From positions 4,898,001 to 4,962,000 of the forward strand of contig NZ_CP114903.1 of the NCBI RefSeq assembly GCF_027497255.1: a DNA stretch of 64,000 nt, written 5' to 3'. The position numbers were made by a program, and so were the translations under genes. Positions 15,371 to 24,664 of this stretch are shown here, piece after piece (positions within the stretch are counted from its first letter, which is position 1; every line of letters starts with the position of its first letter). The DNA is from Micromonospora sp. WMMD882. Lineage in GTDB: Bacteria; Actinomycetota; Actinomycetes; Mycobacteriales; Micromonosporaceae. The notes below the pieces were generated by a model. That model had not been told where the DNA came from. It saw only the letters and a program-made list of their open reading frames with translations, and made no database searches.

Positions 15371-17263
15371 ATGTCTGACCTGCTCAATCCCCGCACGGCG
15401 CCCGACACGCTCCCACCCGGCGCCGACCCCGACGACACCCATCCACGAGACCAGGTCCTCCGCCGGTCCCATCTGGTCGGCACGGACCCCACCCTGACCC
15501 GCGCCGGCGGCGGGAACTTCTCCGCCAAGGGCCTGATCGGCGACCGGCCGGTGCTGTGGATGAGCTCCTGGGGCTGCGACGGCGCGGCCACCACCGAGGA
15601 CGACTTCCCGGCGCTGTACCTGGACCGGCTGCTGGAGCTGCGCCACCTGCCGCCGCTGGACGACCGGACGATGCTGGACCGGATCGCCGCGGCGGCCGTC
15701 ACCGGCGACCAGTTGCCACCCGGCATCGAGACGCTCACCCACGCCTTCATCCCGGCGGCGCACGTCGACCACTGCCACCCCGACGCGGTCATCGCCCTGA
15801 CCTGCGTCCCCGACGGCCGGGAACGGGCCGCCGCCGAGTTCGGCGACGAGGCGGTCTGGTTCGACTACCGGCAGTTCGACATGGGCGTGGCGCAGGAGCT
15901 GGCCGACCGGATCGCGGCGCGACCCCGCTGCCGTTTCGTCCTGCTGGCCAACCACGGCATCTTCACCTGGGCCGACACCAGCGAGCAGTGCCACCGCAAC
16001 TCGCTGGAGGCGGTGGCCCGGGCCAACCGGGCGCTGGCCGCCGCCCGCCACGACCGCCGCGCCGACCTCGGCGGCCCGGCCGTCACCCCGGCCACCCCGG
16101 AACAGGCCGACGAGCTGCTCGCCGAGCTGCTGCCCACCCTCCGGGGCACGCTGCGCGACGACGGGCAGGGCCTCGTCCTGCACACCGACACCGGCCCCGA
16201 CGCCGTCCGGTTCGTCTCCTCGCGGCGCGGGCCGCAGCTCAGCCAGGCCGGCCCCGGCTGCCCGGACTCGCTGGTGACGGTCGGGTACCGTCCGCTCGCG
16301 CTGACCCCGGACGAGCTGACCCCCGACGGGGCGCGCGCGGCGGTGGAACGGTTCCGCCACCGGTACGCGGAGACGTTCGACAGGTACGCCGACGCCGAAG
16401 CCCGCCGGCACGGCCCCCGCCGGGACCTGCCCCGGGTGGTCCTGCTGCCCGGCGTCGGGGTGGTGGCCAGCGGCGCCGACGCCGTACAGGCGGCGATCTG
16501 CGCCGAGCACTTCGGCCAGACCCGGTCGGTGATCGAGGCCGCCGACCCGGCCGGCGGCTACGCCACCCTCACCGAACAACAGGGCATCGCCGACGAGTAC
16601 TGGCCGATGATGCGGCTCAAGCCGCTGCTGCGTACCGTGCCGGGCCGGCTCGCCGACGCGGTGGTCCTGGTGGCCGGCGGGGCCGGACCGACCACCGCCC
16701 GCATCGTGGCCGACCTGGCCGCGGCCGGCGCGCACGTCCTGGTCGCCCGGTCCGGCGCCGACGAGCCCACGCCCGTCCCGGACGACCTGCCGGAGCCGCC
16801 GGGCGGCTCACCGGCCACCGGCGGGCCACCGGTGGTCGCCGACGAGCTGCCGGCGATCGCCCACGAGTCACCGGTGGACGGCACCGGGGGCCGGGTCGTG
16901 GCGCTGGACGCGCCCGCGTCCGAGCCCCGGCGGGTGGTCACCGAGGCCGTCCGCCGGCTCGGCGGCTTCGACGTCGTCGTCGACCGCACCCGGGACGCCG
17001 AGCTCCTCGCCGCCGCCACCCCGGTCTTCGCCCGACAGCGGCGGCGCGGCCTGGTCTGCCTGGTGGGCGAGGCCCCCACCGACGTCTTCCCGGTGGGGGA
17101 GGCCCCCACCGACGTGTTCCCGGTCGGGACGCCCACCGACCCGTACGACGACGCGCACACCGACGTGCTCGTCGAGGACGACCCCACCCTGGTCGCCGAG
17201 CGGATCATCGCGACTCGGCAGCCGCTCCCCGCCGACCCGGCAGCTAAGGAGACCGCATCATGA
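15371..17263 (+). CDS. Class II aldolase (RhaD-like) fused to a degenerate dehydrogenase domain
   Basis: About 630 residues. The N-terminal ~410 are a class II aldolase/adducin domain of the RhaD type. Zn-binding His are visible in AHVDHCHPDAV and LANHGIF, and GGNFSAKG carries the phosphate or substrate loop. In RhaD-type proteins a short-chain dehydrogenase follows. Here the C-terminal part keeps a Rossmann start (VVLVAGGAGPTTARIV) but I find no YxxxK and no NNAG, and a Pro/Glu-rich stretch plus a duplicated decapeptide (VGEAPTDVFP) replace its core. It is probably a lyase or aldol-forming enzyme with a non-catalytic tail. Its stop overlaps the next start (ATGA). Confidence 0.82.
   Translation: MSDLLNPRTAPDTLPPGADPDDTHPRDQVLRRSHLVGTDPTLTRAGGGNFSAKGLIGDRPVLWMSSWGCDGAATTEDDFPALYLDRLLELRHLPPLDDRTMLDRIAAAAVTGDQLPPGIETLTHAFIPAAHVDHCHPDAVIALTCVPDGRERAAAEFGDEAVWFDYRQFDMGVAQELADRIAARPRCRFVLLANHGIFTWADTSEQCHRNSLEAVARANRALAAARHDRRADLGGPAVTPATPEQADELLAELLPTLRGTLRDDGQGLVLHTDTGPDAVRFVSSRRGPQLSQAGPGCPDSLVTVGYRPLALTPDELTPDGARAAVERFRHRYAETFDRYADAEARRHGPRRDLPRVVLLPGVGVVASGADAVQAAICAEHFGQTRSVIEAADPAGGYATLTEQQGIADEYWPMMRLKPLLRTVPGRLADAVVLVAGGAGPTTARIVADLAAAGAHVLVARSGADEPTPVPDDLPEPPGGSPATGGPPVVADELPAIAHESPVDGTGGRVVALDAPASEPRRVVTEAVRRLGGFDVVVDRTRDAELLAAATPVFARQRRRGLVCLVGEAPTDVFPVGEAPTDVFPVGTPTDPYDDAHTDVLVEDDPTLVAERIIATRQPLPADPAAKETAS
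17063..17122 (+). repeat. In-frame 30-bp tandem duplication in the aldolase tail
   Basis: Two 30-base copies differing at two positions encode VGEAPTDVFP twice, with a third degenerate start (VGTPTD) following. It falls within the degenerate dehydrogenase part. Confidence 0.9.
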
Positions 17264-20200
17264 CCGGACACCCGTACGAGTCGTGGTCCGGAGCGCGCGA
17301 GACGCTACCGACCGGGCACGTCCTGCTGGCCTCGTGTTTCGACGCCCACCACACCATCGGCGGCGGCCTGTTCGCGGTCGGCGACGGGGTGGAGGCGGTC
17401 GACCACGTCTCCAGCACGGGCATGTGCACAGACGGCTCGCTGCTGTACCGCTGCCTGTGGAGCGCCGACGGCAGCCCCGCCGAGCTGATCGCCTACGACA
17501 CCGCGGGCGTGCGCCGCTACCAGCGGCTCGACGACGTCTCCACCCCGCACGACATCCTCTGCGTCAACGGGCAGGTGCTGGTCGTCGCCACCACCCAGAA
17601 CGAGGTGCAGTCCATCGGGCGCGACGGCGAGGTCGTGTGGCGCTGGCGGGCGCCCGGCGAACCGGACAGTTGGCACCTGAACAGCCTGGCGAAGTACGGC
17701 GACCGGATCGTGGTGTCCGGCTTCGGGCCGTTCCTGCGCCGGCGCGGCTGGGACGAGAACGGCAAGCCGCCCACCGGCCGGGTGGTCGCCCTGGACACCG
17801 GCGAGCCGCTGCTGACCGGCTTCCGCGCGCCGCACCACCCGTACTTCGACGACGGCGTCTGGCTGGTCTGCGACTCGGCCGCCGGGGAGCTCGTCGAGCT
17901 GCCCGACGCGACCCGCCGGCCCTCCCGCCGGTTGCCGCTGCCGGGCTGGCCGCGCGGCTTCGCCCGCACCGACGACCACATCTTCGTCGGCCTCAGCCCG
18001 CACCGGTACGCGGCGTCGTCGGTGGAGAGCGCCGCGGTCGCCGTCGTGGACCGGGCCCAGTGGCGGGTGCTCGGCGTGATCGAGCTGCCGGCCCGGGAGA
18101 TCTACTCGCTGGCGATCGTCCCGCAGGAGCTGGCCGACGGCGCCCGGCACGGCTTCCAGGCCAACCACACCCGCACCCACGAGCAGGGCCAGCGGCAGCT
18201 CTTCGACCAGCTCGGCAAGCAGCCCCGGCAGCTCTGGGCGGTCGGCGACCGGCTCTCCGAGGAGGAGTGCCGGGTCACCATCACCCCGGAGGAGCCGATC
18301 TACGAGGAGATCGAGGCGAACAGCCTGCTCACCGTCGCCTGCCGGGTGCAGAACGTCGGCACCGGCCTGCTCACCCCGGCCCCGCCGATGCCGGTCCGCC
18401 CCGTCTACCGGTGGTACGACGCCGACGGTGAGCCGGTCTCCACCCAGGCCATCAGGTCCGCGCTGCCGCGTTCGCTGCCGCCGGAGTCGGCCGCCCGGGT
18501 GCTCGTCCGGGCCCGGGTGCCGGAGCGGCCGGGCCGCTACCGGCTGCGGATCACCCTCGCCCAGGACGACGGCCCGGTCTTCGACGACCTGCACGCCGAC
18601 AGCGCCACCGACATCGACTTCGACGTGGTCGCCCAGGGCGCGCGGGACGAAGCCCTCGTCGAGTTCGGCCTGTACCCGTCGGAGGTGCGCGCGGCCCGGT
18701 CCGCCACCACCGTCGAGGACTTCCTCCGTCACCTGCTGCGCCACCAGGACGGCACGCCGCGCGGCCTGACCGTGGGCCTGATCTCCGACCGGGGGGTCGA
18801 CGCGTTCGGGGCGGCGGTCGCCGACGTCCTCGGCTGCTCGCCGGACTCCATCCGGTACGCCGTCGACCAGGCGCTCGCCGACGTGCGGGACGTGCTGCTC
18901 ACCGGCGCGGAGGCGATCGCGCTGGTCATGCACCGGCTCGGTGTCGCCCTCGCGTTCACCTACGCCGGCACGTCCGAGCTGGCGCTGTGCGACGCGACGG
19001 CCCGGCTCGGCATGCTCCGCAACGGTCGCGGCGACCGGGAGAGCGTCTTCGAGGCGGCCGGCGCGAGCCTGATGCGTCCCGGGCACGGGTCCGCGATCGT
19101 GCACGCCGCGCGGGGCCTGACCAACGCGCTCGGCGCGGTCGGCGCGGCCCGCCGCAACGAGGTCGGCACGCTGGTCGTGGTGGGCATGCCGTCCACCGGC
19201 TCGGCCCCGTTCCTGCCCCCGCACGGCGAGCCCCGCCTGATCGACGCGTGCGGCGAGTTCGCCAAGGCGTCGTTCGAGCTGGGGGCGGTGCCGCCGGAGG
19301 ACCGGCCGGCCGAGCGGGCCGCCAGCGTCGCCGTGCTCGTCGACGCGCTGCGCCAGGCCGACCTGGCGGTACGGCAGGCCCCGTTCGGCCCGGTGCTGCT
19401 CGGGGTGCCGCAGGACGTGGCGGAGAGCTACTGGGTGCCGCTGGAGCAGTTGCGCAACCTGCCGGCCGACCCGTACCGGCCGGTGGACCAGCGCGGGGTG
19501 CGCGCCGCGACCGCCCTGCTGTCCTCGGCCGCCCGGCCGGTGGCGCTGGTCGACGACTACGCGCTCCGGCACCCGGGCGTACGGGAGGCGCTGGCCGCGT
19601 TCAGCCGGGCGACCGGCAGCGCGGTGCTCCAGGTCAAGTACCGGCGCGGCCCGATGCTCTTCGAGCGGATCAACGAGACCGAGGTGCCCGGCTTCGTCGG
19701 CTGGTACGACCCGAACGACCCGGCGCACCGGGCCGTCATGCAGTCCACCGACCTGATCGTCACGGTCGAGGACCGCAACATGTACCCCCGGGTCATCGGC
19801 GAGCTGCCCGCCGGTCCGAAGATCGCCCTGACGTCCAAGCCGGCGGCGGTCCGCAAGAACGGCTACCTCGGTGACGACGGCGTCCTCGTCGACGGGGACG
19901 TGGTGGGCGCGCTGCACGCGCTCGCCGCCGCCCTCGGTGACCGCGACGGCGCGCCGCGCTGGTACGCCGACCTGGTCCGGGAGCCCTCCCCGCCGCGTCA
20001 CCGGGTGCCGGAGGCCGCCCTGGCCGTCCGGCAGGGGCTGGCCCGGGCGCTGCGCGAGGTCGCCGACGGGCGGGACAAGCCGGTGACCCTGGTGGACGAC
20101 AGCCAGATGTTCGGTGGCCTGCTGGCGGAGGTCTACGACCTGCTCCCGGCCGGTGTGCGGATCTTCGCCGACCACGGCGGCTTCGTCGGCGGCGGCACCG

Positions 20201-20694
20201 CCACCGCGAACGGCCTGGCCGTCGGCGAGCCCGGCACGCACGTCGTCTGCACCGTCGGCGACCAGGGCCTGACCAACGGCATCCAGGGTCTGGTGGCGGC
20301 CGTGCAGGAGAACGCGCCGGTCACCTTCGTGGTCTGCAACAACGGCGGCAGCGTGTCGCTGCGCAAGCAGTCGCGCGGCCAGACGCTGCTGGACGGCGGT
20401 TTCCACCACTACCTCGACAACGCGGCCGGGATGCGCTACGCCGAGACCGCCCAGGTGCTCGGCCTGCACAGCCGCCGGGTCGACCTGTCGAACTGGCTGG
20501 ACCGCGACCACGCGGCCGGCCGGGTCGTCGACTTCCAGCAGGCGCTGGCCGCCGCGCTGGAGCACGCCGGGCCGTCGCTGATCGAGCTGGTGCTCCCCGC
20601 CGACCCGGAGTTCTGGACCGGCGTGTGGATCACCGAGGGCTTCGAGCCGCTGACCAGGGTCGAGTCGAAGGTGGGGGACGCCGCCGATGCGTGA
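17260..20694 (+). CDS. Beta-propeller (DUF4915-like) / Ig-like / ThDP-dependent lyase fusion protein
   Basis: A 1144-residue cytosolic protein. Residues about 15-320 read as a propeller of the DUF4915 type (TPHDILCVNGQVLVV, WHLNSLAKYGDRIVVSGFG). About 345-460 look like an Ig or CARDB-type beta domain (LLTVACRVQNVGTG, GRYRLRITLAQDDGPVF). From about 495 on it is a complete acetolactate-synthase-superfamily enzyme. The Pyr domain has AYAGTSE-like (TYAGTSELAL) and a candidate activating Glu in DRESVFEAAGAS. A central domain follows, then a PP domain with VGDQG...CNN, the ThDP/Mg motif with GDQ in place of GDG. It should decarboxylate a 2-oxo acid and transfer or release the activated aldehyde. 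The fusion with a propeller is unfamiliar to me. It is coupled on both sides (ATGA; 8-base overlap). Confidence 0.8.
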   Translation: MTGHPYESWSGARETLPTGHVLLASCFDAHHTIGGGLFAVGDGVEAVDHVSSTGMCTDGSLLYRCLWSADGSPAELIAYDTAGVRRYQRLDDVSTPHDILCVNGQVLVVATTQNEVQSIGRDGEVVWRWRAPGEPDSWHLNSLAKYGDRIVVSGFGPFLRRRGWDENGKPPTGRVVALDTGEPLLTGFRAPHHPYFDDGVWLVCDSAAGELVELPDATRRPSRRLPLPGWPRGFARTDDHIFVGLSPHRYAASSVESAAVAVVDRAQWRVLGVIELPAREIYSLAIVPQELADGARHGFQANHTRTHEQGQRQLFDQLGKQPRQLWAVGDRLSEEECRVTITPEEPIYEEIEANSLLTVACRVQNVGTGLLTPAPPMPVRPVYRWYDADGEPVSTQAIRSALPRSLPPESAARVLVRARVPERPGRYRLRITLAQDDGPVFDDLHADSATDIDFDVVAQGARDEALVEFGLYPSEVRAARSATTVEDFLRHLLRHQDGTPRGLTVGLISDRGVDAFGAAVADVLGCSPDSIRYAVDQALADVRDVLLTGAEAIALVMHRLGVALAFTYAGTSELALCDATARLGMLRNGRGDRESVFEAAGASLMRPGHGSAIVHAARGLTNALGAVGAARRNEVGTLVVVGMPSTGSAPFLPPHGEPRLIDACGEFAKASFELGAVPPEDRPAERAASVAVLVDALRQADLAVRQAPFGPVLLGVPQDVAESYWVPLEQLRNLPADPYRPVDQRGVRAATALLSSAARPVALVDDYALRHPGVREALAAFSRATGSAVLQVKYRRGPMLFERINETEVPGFVGWYDPNDPAHRAVMQSTDLIVTVEDRNMYPRVIGELPAGPKIALTSKPAAVRKNGYLGDDGVLVDGDVVGALHALAAALGDRDGAPRWYADLVREPSPPRHRVPEAALAVRQGLARALREVADGRDKPVTLVDDSQMFGGLLAEVYDLLPAGVRIFADHGGFVGGGTATANGLAVGEPGTHVVCTVGDQGLTNGIQGLVAAVQENAPVTFVVCNNGGSVSLRKQSRGQTLLDGGFHHYLDNAAGMRYAETAQVLGLHSRRVDLSNWLDRDHAAGRVVDFQQALAAALEHAGPSLIELVLPADPEFWTGVWITEGFEPLTRVESKVGDAADA

Positions 20695-22120
20695 GGTGAC
20701 CGTTGGCACCGCCGACCTCGCGGCGTACCAGCAGGTTCTCGGCCCCGAGCGCAGCGCCACGCTGCGCTCGGGCGCCGGGCGCCTCGCCGCGCTGCTGGCC
20801 GGACGGACCGTGTGGAACGTGAACTCGACGGCCGCCGGGGGCGGCGTCGCGGAGCTGCTGCACTCGCTGGTGCCGCTGGCCCGGGCCCTCGGGGTGCCGG
20901 TGCGCTGGCTGGTGATCGACGGCGACGCCGAGTTCTTCGCGATCACCAAGCGGCTGTGCACGCTGGTGTACGGCTCACCGGGCGACGGCGGGCCGACCGG
21001 CGAGGCGGAACGCGAGCACTACCGCAAGGTGACCGAGGCCAACGCCGCGGACCTGGCCGGCTTCGTACGGCCCGGCGACGTGGTGATCGTGCACGAGGCG
21101 CAGCCGGCCGGGCTGGTGCCGGCCGCCGCGCGGCTCGGCGCGAAGGTCGTCTACCGGTCGCACACCGGCTGCGACACGCCCAACGAGCACACCGCGCGCG
21201 GCTGGGCGTTCATCCGCCCGTACGTGGAGCAGGCCGACGCGACGGTGTTCCTGATCCCGCCGCACGTGCAGCCGTGGGCGCCGGCCCCGCAGGTGGTCGC
21301 CCCGTCGATCGACCCGTGCCTGCCGAAGAACGTGGCGCTCAGCCAGGACGAGGCGGTCGAGGTGCTGCGGGCGGTGGGCGCGCTGGCCGGCGGGGCCGCC
21401 GACGGCGGGCCGGTCACCGTGTCGCCCGGCGGCGGCCCGTCGATCGAGCTGCGCCGCCCGGTCATCGCGGTCCGCGAGGGCGACCCGCCGCCGGCCGACG
21501 CCCCGATGGTGGTGCAGGTGTCCCGCTGGGACCGGCTGAAGGACATGGCGGGGGTGCTCCGCTCGTTCGTCGCGGCCGACGTGCCCGGCAGCTACCTCAC
21601 CCTGGCCGGCTCGGACGTCACCGGCGTCTCCGACGACCCGGAGGCGGAGGAGATGTTCGTCGAGTGCCGCCGCGAGTGGGAGCGGTTGCCGACGGAGCTG
21701 CGGGCCCGCATCCAACTGCTCTGCCTGCCGATGGCCGACCCCCGGGAGAACGCCCTGGTGGTCAACGCGCTGCAACAGCACGCCACGGTGGTCGTGCAGA
21801 AGAGCGTCGCCGAGGGGTTCGGGCTGACCGCCACCGAGGCGATGTGGAAGTCCCGTCCGCTGCTGGCCAACGCCGTCGGCGGGCTGCGCACCCAGGTGGT
21901 GCCGGACGAGTCGGGCCTGCTGCTCGACCCGACCCGGCCGGACGGGGCGGCCGGCGGCATCGCCCGGGTGCTCGCCGATCCCGCGCTGGCCGACCGGCTG
22001 GGCGCGGGCGCGCGCCGCCGGGTGCACGAGAACTACCTGCCCGACCGGCACCTGCTCCAGTGGGGTGACCTGATCGAGACGCTGGTGAAGGAGGACGATC
22101 CCGATGCGTCAGCTCGGTAA
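20687..22120 (+). CDS. GT4 glycosyltransferase, trehalose-synthase (TreT)-like
   Basis: A 477-residue retaining GT-B enzyme. It has [29 protein letters not shown] at the N-terminus, the hallmark of trehalose glycosyltransferring synthases and phosphorylases. It also has [27 protein letters not shown], and the donor-binding C-terminal [30 protein letters not shown] with the E-x7-E element. It should transfer glucose from NDP-glucose to a sugar acceptor, making trehalose or, in this setting, a trehalose-like glycoside. A ~40-residue Gly/Pro-rich insert (about 225-275) before the C-lobe is unusual. It overlaps the preceding gene by 8 and the next by 17 bases. Confidence 0.88.
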   Translation: MREVTVGTADLAAYQQVLGPERSATLRSGAGRLAALLAGRTVWNVNSTAAGGGVAELLHSLVPLARALGVPVRWLVIDGDAEFFAITKRLCTLVYGSPGDGGPTGEAEREHYRKVTEANAADLAGFVRPGDVVIVHEAQPAGLVPAAARLGAKVVYRSHTGCDTPNEHTARGWAFIRPYVEQADATVFLIPPHVQPWAPAPQVVAPSIDPCLPKNVALSQDEAVEVLRAVGALAGGAADGGPVTVSPGGGPSIELRRPVIAVREGDPPPADAPMVVQVSRWDRLKDMAGVLRSFVAADVPGSYLTLAGSDVTGVSDDPEAEEMFVECRREWERLPTELRARIQLLCLPMADPRENALVVNALQQHATVVVQKSVAEGFGLTATEAMWKSRPLLANAVGGLRTQVVPDESGLLLDPTRPDGAAGGIARVLADPALADRLGAGARRRVHENYLPDRHLLQWGDLIETLVKEDDPDASAR

Positions 22121-23078
22121 GAACGGCCCGACCACCTCCGACGTCGGACTCGGCTGCATGGGCATGTCGCAGTTCTACGGCCCGGGGGACGACGCCGAGT
22201 CGATCCGCACCATCCACCGGGCCCTCGACCTGGGCGTCAACCTGCTGGACACCGCGGACATGTACGGCCCGTACACCAACGAGGAGCTGATCGGGCGGGC
22301 CCTGCGCGGTCGCCGCGACGAGGCGGTCGTGGCCACCAAGTTCGGCAACGTCAAGGACGAGACGGGCCGGGTGGTGCGGGTCGACGGCACCCCCGGGTAC
22401 GTGCGGCGGGCCTGCGAGGGGTCGCTGCGCCGTCTCGGCGTGGACGTCATCGACATCTACTGCCAGCACCGGGTGGACCGGAACACCCCCGTCGAGGAGA
22501 CCTGGGGCGCGCTGGCCGAGCTGGTCCAGGAGGGCAAGGTGCGCTACCTGGCCGTGTCGGAGGCGTCCGAGGAGACCGTACGGCGGGCCCACGCGGTGCA
22601 CCCGGTGACCGCCGTCCAGACGGAGTTCTCCCTGGTCAGCCGGGACCCGCAGCGGGGCCTGCTGAACACGCTGCGGGAGCTGGGCATCGGTTTCGTCGCG
22701 TACGCGCCGCTGGGGCGGGGGCTGCTGTCCGGCACCATCGGCGCGGACACCCGCTTCCCGGACGACGACTTCCGCAGCACCCTGCCCCGGTTCGGCGGCG
22801 ACAACCTGCGGCTGAACGTCGACCTGGTGGACCAGGTCCGCGACCTCGCCGAGCGGCGGGGCGTCACGGTGCCGCAGCTCGCCCTGGCCTGGGTGCTGGC
22901 GCAGGGCCCGGACATCGTGCCGATCCCGGGCACCAAGACCGTCGCCCGGCTGGAGCAGAACGTGGCCGCCGTGGACCTGCGGCTCACCGCCGACGAGCTG
23001 GCGCTGCTGGACCGGATCGCGCCGGTCGGCGCGGCGGCCGGCGACAGGTACCCGGACATGTCGGGCGTGGACATCTGA
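22104..23078 (+). CDS. Aldo-keto reductase
   Basis: A 324-residue NADPH-dependent TIM-barrel reductase. The catalytic tetrad is visible: Asp in [14 protein letters not shown], Tyr in the same motif, Lys in VVATKFGN, His in [12 protein letters not shown]. The C-terminal NADPH site is [14 protein letters not shown]. This is the AKR13-type subgroup common in actinomycetes; it could reduce the aldehyde or ketone of a sugar intermediate to the alcohol. That is notable because an alditol oxidase is encoded two genes downstream. It begins within the end of the glycosyltransferase gene. Confidence 0.92.
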   Translation: MRQLGKNGPTTSDVGLGCMGMSQFYGPGDDAESIRTIHRALDLGVNLLDTADMYGPYTNEELIGRALRGRRDEAVVATKFGNVKDETGRVVRVDGTPGYVRRACEGSLRRLGVDVIDIYCQHRVDRNTPVEETWGALAELVQEGKVRYLAVSEASEETVRRAHAVHPVTAVQTEFSLVSRDPQRGLLNTLRELGIGFVAYAPLGRGLLSGTIGADTRFPDDDFRSTLPRFGGDNLRLNVDLVDQVRDLAERRGVTVPQLALAWVLAQGPDIVPIPGTKTVARLEQNVAAVDLRLTADELALLDRIAPVGAAAGDRYPDMSGVDI

Positions 23079-23101
23079 CGGCGAGCACGGGAGGACGGGT
23101 C

Positions 23102-24664
23102 ATGGACAACGAGCACTGGTGGCGCAGCGCCGTCATCTACCAGATCTACCCGCGCAGCTTCGCCGACTCCGACGGCGACGGCCTCGGCGACCTGCGCGGC
23201 ATCGTCGAGCACCTGGACCACCTCAACGGCGCGCCCGGCTCGCTGGGCGTCGACGCCGTCTGGCTGTCGCCGTTCTACCCGTCCCCACAGGCCGACTTCG
23301 GGTACGACATCAGCGACTACCAGGCGGTCGACCCCGCGTACGGCACCCTCGCCGACTTCGCGAAGCTGGCCGACGAGGTGCACCAGCGGGGCATGCGTCT
23401 CCTCGTCGACCTGGTCATGAACCACACCTCCGACCGGCACCCGTGGTTCCTGGCGTCCCGGTCCAGCCGGGACGACCCGAAACGGGACTGGTACATCTGG
23501 GCCGACGGCCGTGACGGCGGGCCGCCCAACAACTGGCTCAGCTCGTTCGAGCGGTGCGGCCCGGCCTGGACCCTCGACCCGGCCACCGGCCAGTACTACC
23601 TGCACAGCTTCACCCCGCAGCAACCCGACCTGAACCTGCGCAACCCGCAGGTGCGGGCCGCCATCCGGGACGTCTGGGAGTTCTGGCTGGGACAGGGGGC
23701 CGACGGGTTCCGCATCGACGTCGCGCACCGGCTGATCAAGGACAGCGGGCTGCGGGACAATCCGGCGCCGCTGGCCACGTACCGGCGGTACTTCAGCCAC
23801 CCGGAGCTGCGCCAGCTCAACATGGACCAGCCGGAGACCCACGAGGTGCTGCGGGAGCTGCGGACCGTCCTGGACGAGCACGGCGGCGGGCTGCTGCTGG
23901 GCGAGGTGCCGATCAGCGACGACAGCCGCCTCGCGGAGTACTTCGGCGCGGACGGCATGCACACCGCGTTCCACATCGCGTTCTGGGAGCAGCCGTGGGA
24001 CGCCGAGGCGTTCCGCCGTACCGTCGACGGGTTGTCCGCGGTGGCCCGCGCGGACGCGCTGCCCACCTACGCGCTGGCCACCCACGACATCCCCCGGACG
24101 GTCAGCCGGTACGGGCCGGAACAGGCCCGGGTGGCGGCGCTGATGCAGTTCACCCTGCGCGGCCTGCCGTGCGTCTACTACGGCGAGGAGATCGGCATGG
24201 CCGACTCGCCGCCACCGCAGGCGCTGGACGTGGACGGCCGGGACGGCCAACGCGTGCCGATGCAGTGGGAGCCGACCGGGGCCGGTTTCACCACCGGCAC
24301 GCCGTGGCTGCCGTTCGGGCGGGACATCGCCACCGCCAACGTGCGGGCGCAGGACGCCGACCCGGGCTCGTCGCTGAACCTCTACCGCCGGCTGATCCGG
24401 TACCGGCACGAGTCCGACGCGTTGCGTTTCGGCGGATACGAGTCTTTACGCTCCCCAAAGGACACCTTCGTGTACCGTCGCTGGACGGGTACCGAGGAGC
24501 TGCTCGTCGCGTTGAACTTCGCCGACCGGCCGATCGTGGTGGGGCTCGGCGACGGCGAGGCGGTGCTGGAGCTGTCCACCGACGCCGGGCGGGTCGCCGG
24601 CCCGGTGCGGCTGGCCACGGTGCCGCTCGGCGCGCTGGAGGGAGTGCTGCTCCGTGTCGTCTGA
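23102..24664 (+). CDS. GH13 alpha-glucosidase / oligo-1,6-glucosidase-like enzyme
   Basis: A 520-residue enzyme without signal peptide, so intracellular. The TIM barrel starts WWRSAVIYQIYPRSFADSDGDGLGDLRGI. The conserved regions are all present: LVDLVMNHTSD, nucleophile Asp in GFRIDVAHR, acid/base Glu in LLLGEVP, and the transition-state His-Asp in ATHDIPR. The QIYPRSF and domain B layout fit alpha-glucosidases of subfamily 23/30 type acting on short alpha-glucosides. In this operon it may trim, transfer or recycle the glucoside made by the GT4. Ribosome site GGGAGGAC; its end overlaps the next start by 11 bases. Confidence 0.92.
   Translation: MDNEHWWRSAVIYQIYPRSFADSDGDGLGDLRGIVEHLDHLNGAPGSLGVDAVWLSPFYPSPQADFGYDISDYQAVDPAYGTLADFAKLADEVHQRGMRLLVDLVMNHTSDRHPWFLASRSSRDDPKRDWYIWADGRDGGPPNNWLSSFERCGPAWTLDPATGQYYLHSFTPQQPDLNLRNPQVRAAIRDVWEFWLGQGADGFRIDVAHRLIKDSGLRDNPAPLATYRRYFSHPELRQLNMDQPETHEVLRELRTVLDEHGGGLLLGEVPISDDSRLAEYFGADGMHTAFHIAFWEQPWDAEAFRRTVDGLSAVARADALPTYALATHDIPRTVSRYGPEQARVAALMQFTLRGLPCVYYGEEIGMADSPPPQALDVDGRDGQRVPMQWEPTGAGFTTGTPWLPFGRDIATANVRAQDADPGSSLNLYRRLIRYRHESDALRFGGYESLRSPKDTFVYRRWTGTEELLVALNFADRPIVVGLGDGEAVLELSTDAGRVAGPVRLATVPLGALEGVLLRVV

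Noticed and set aside
17305..20961. 1218-residue open frame on the minus strand
   Set aside because: Antisense shadow of the propeller-ThDP gene; composition typical of reverse-frame translation in high-GC DNA.
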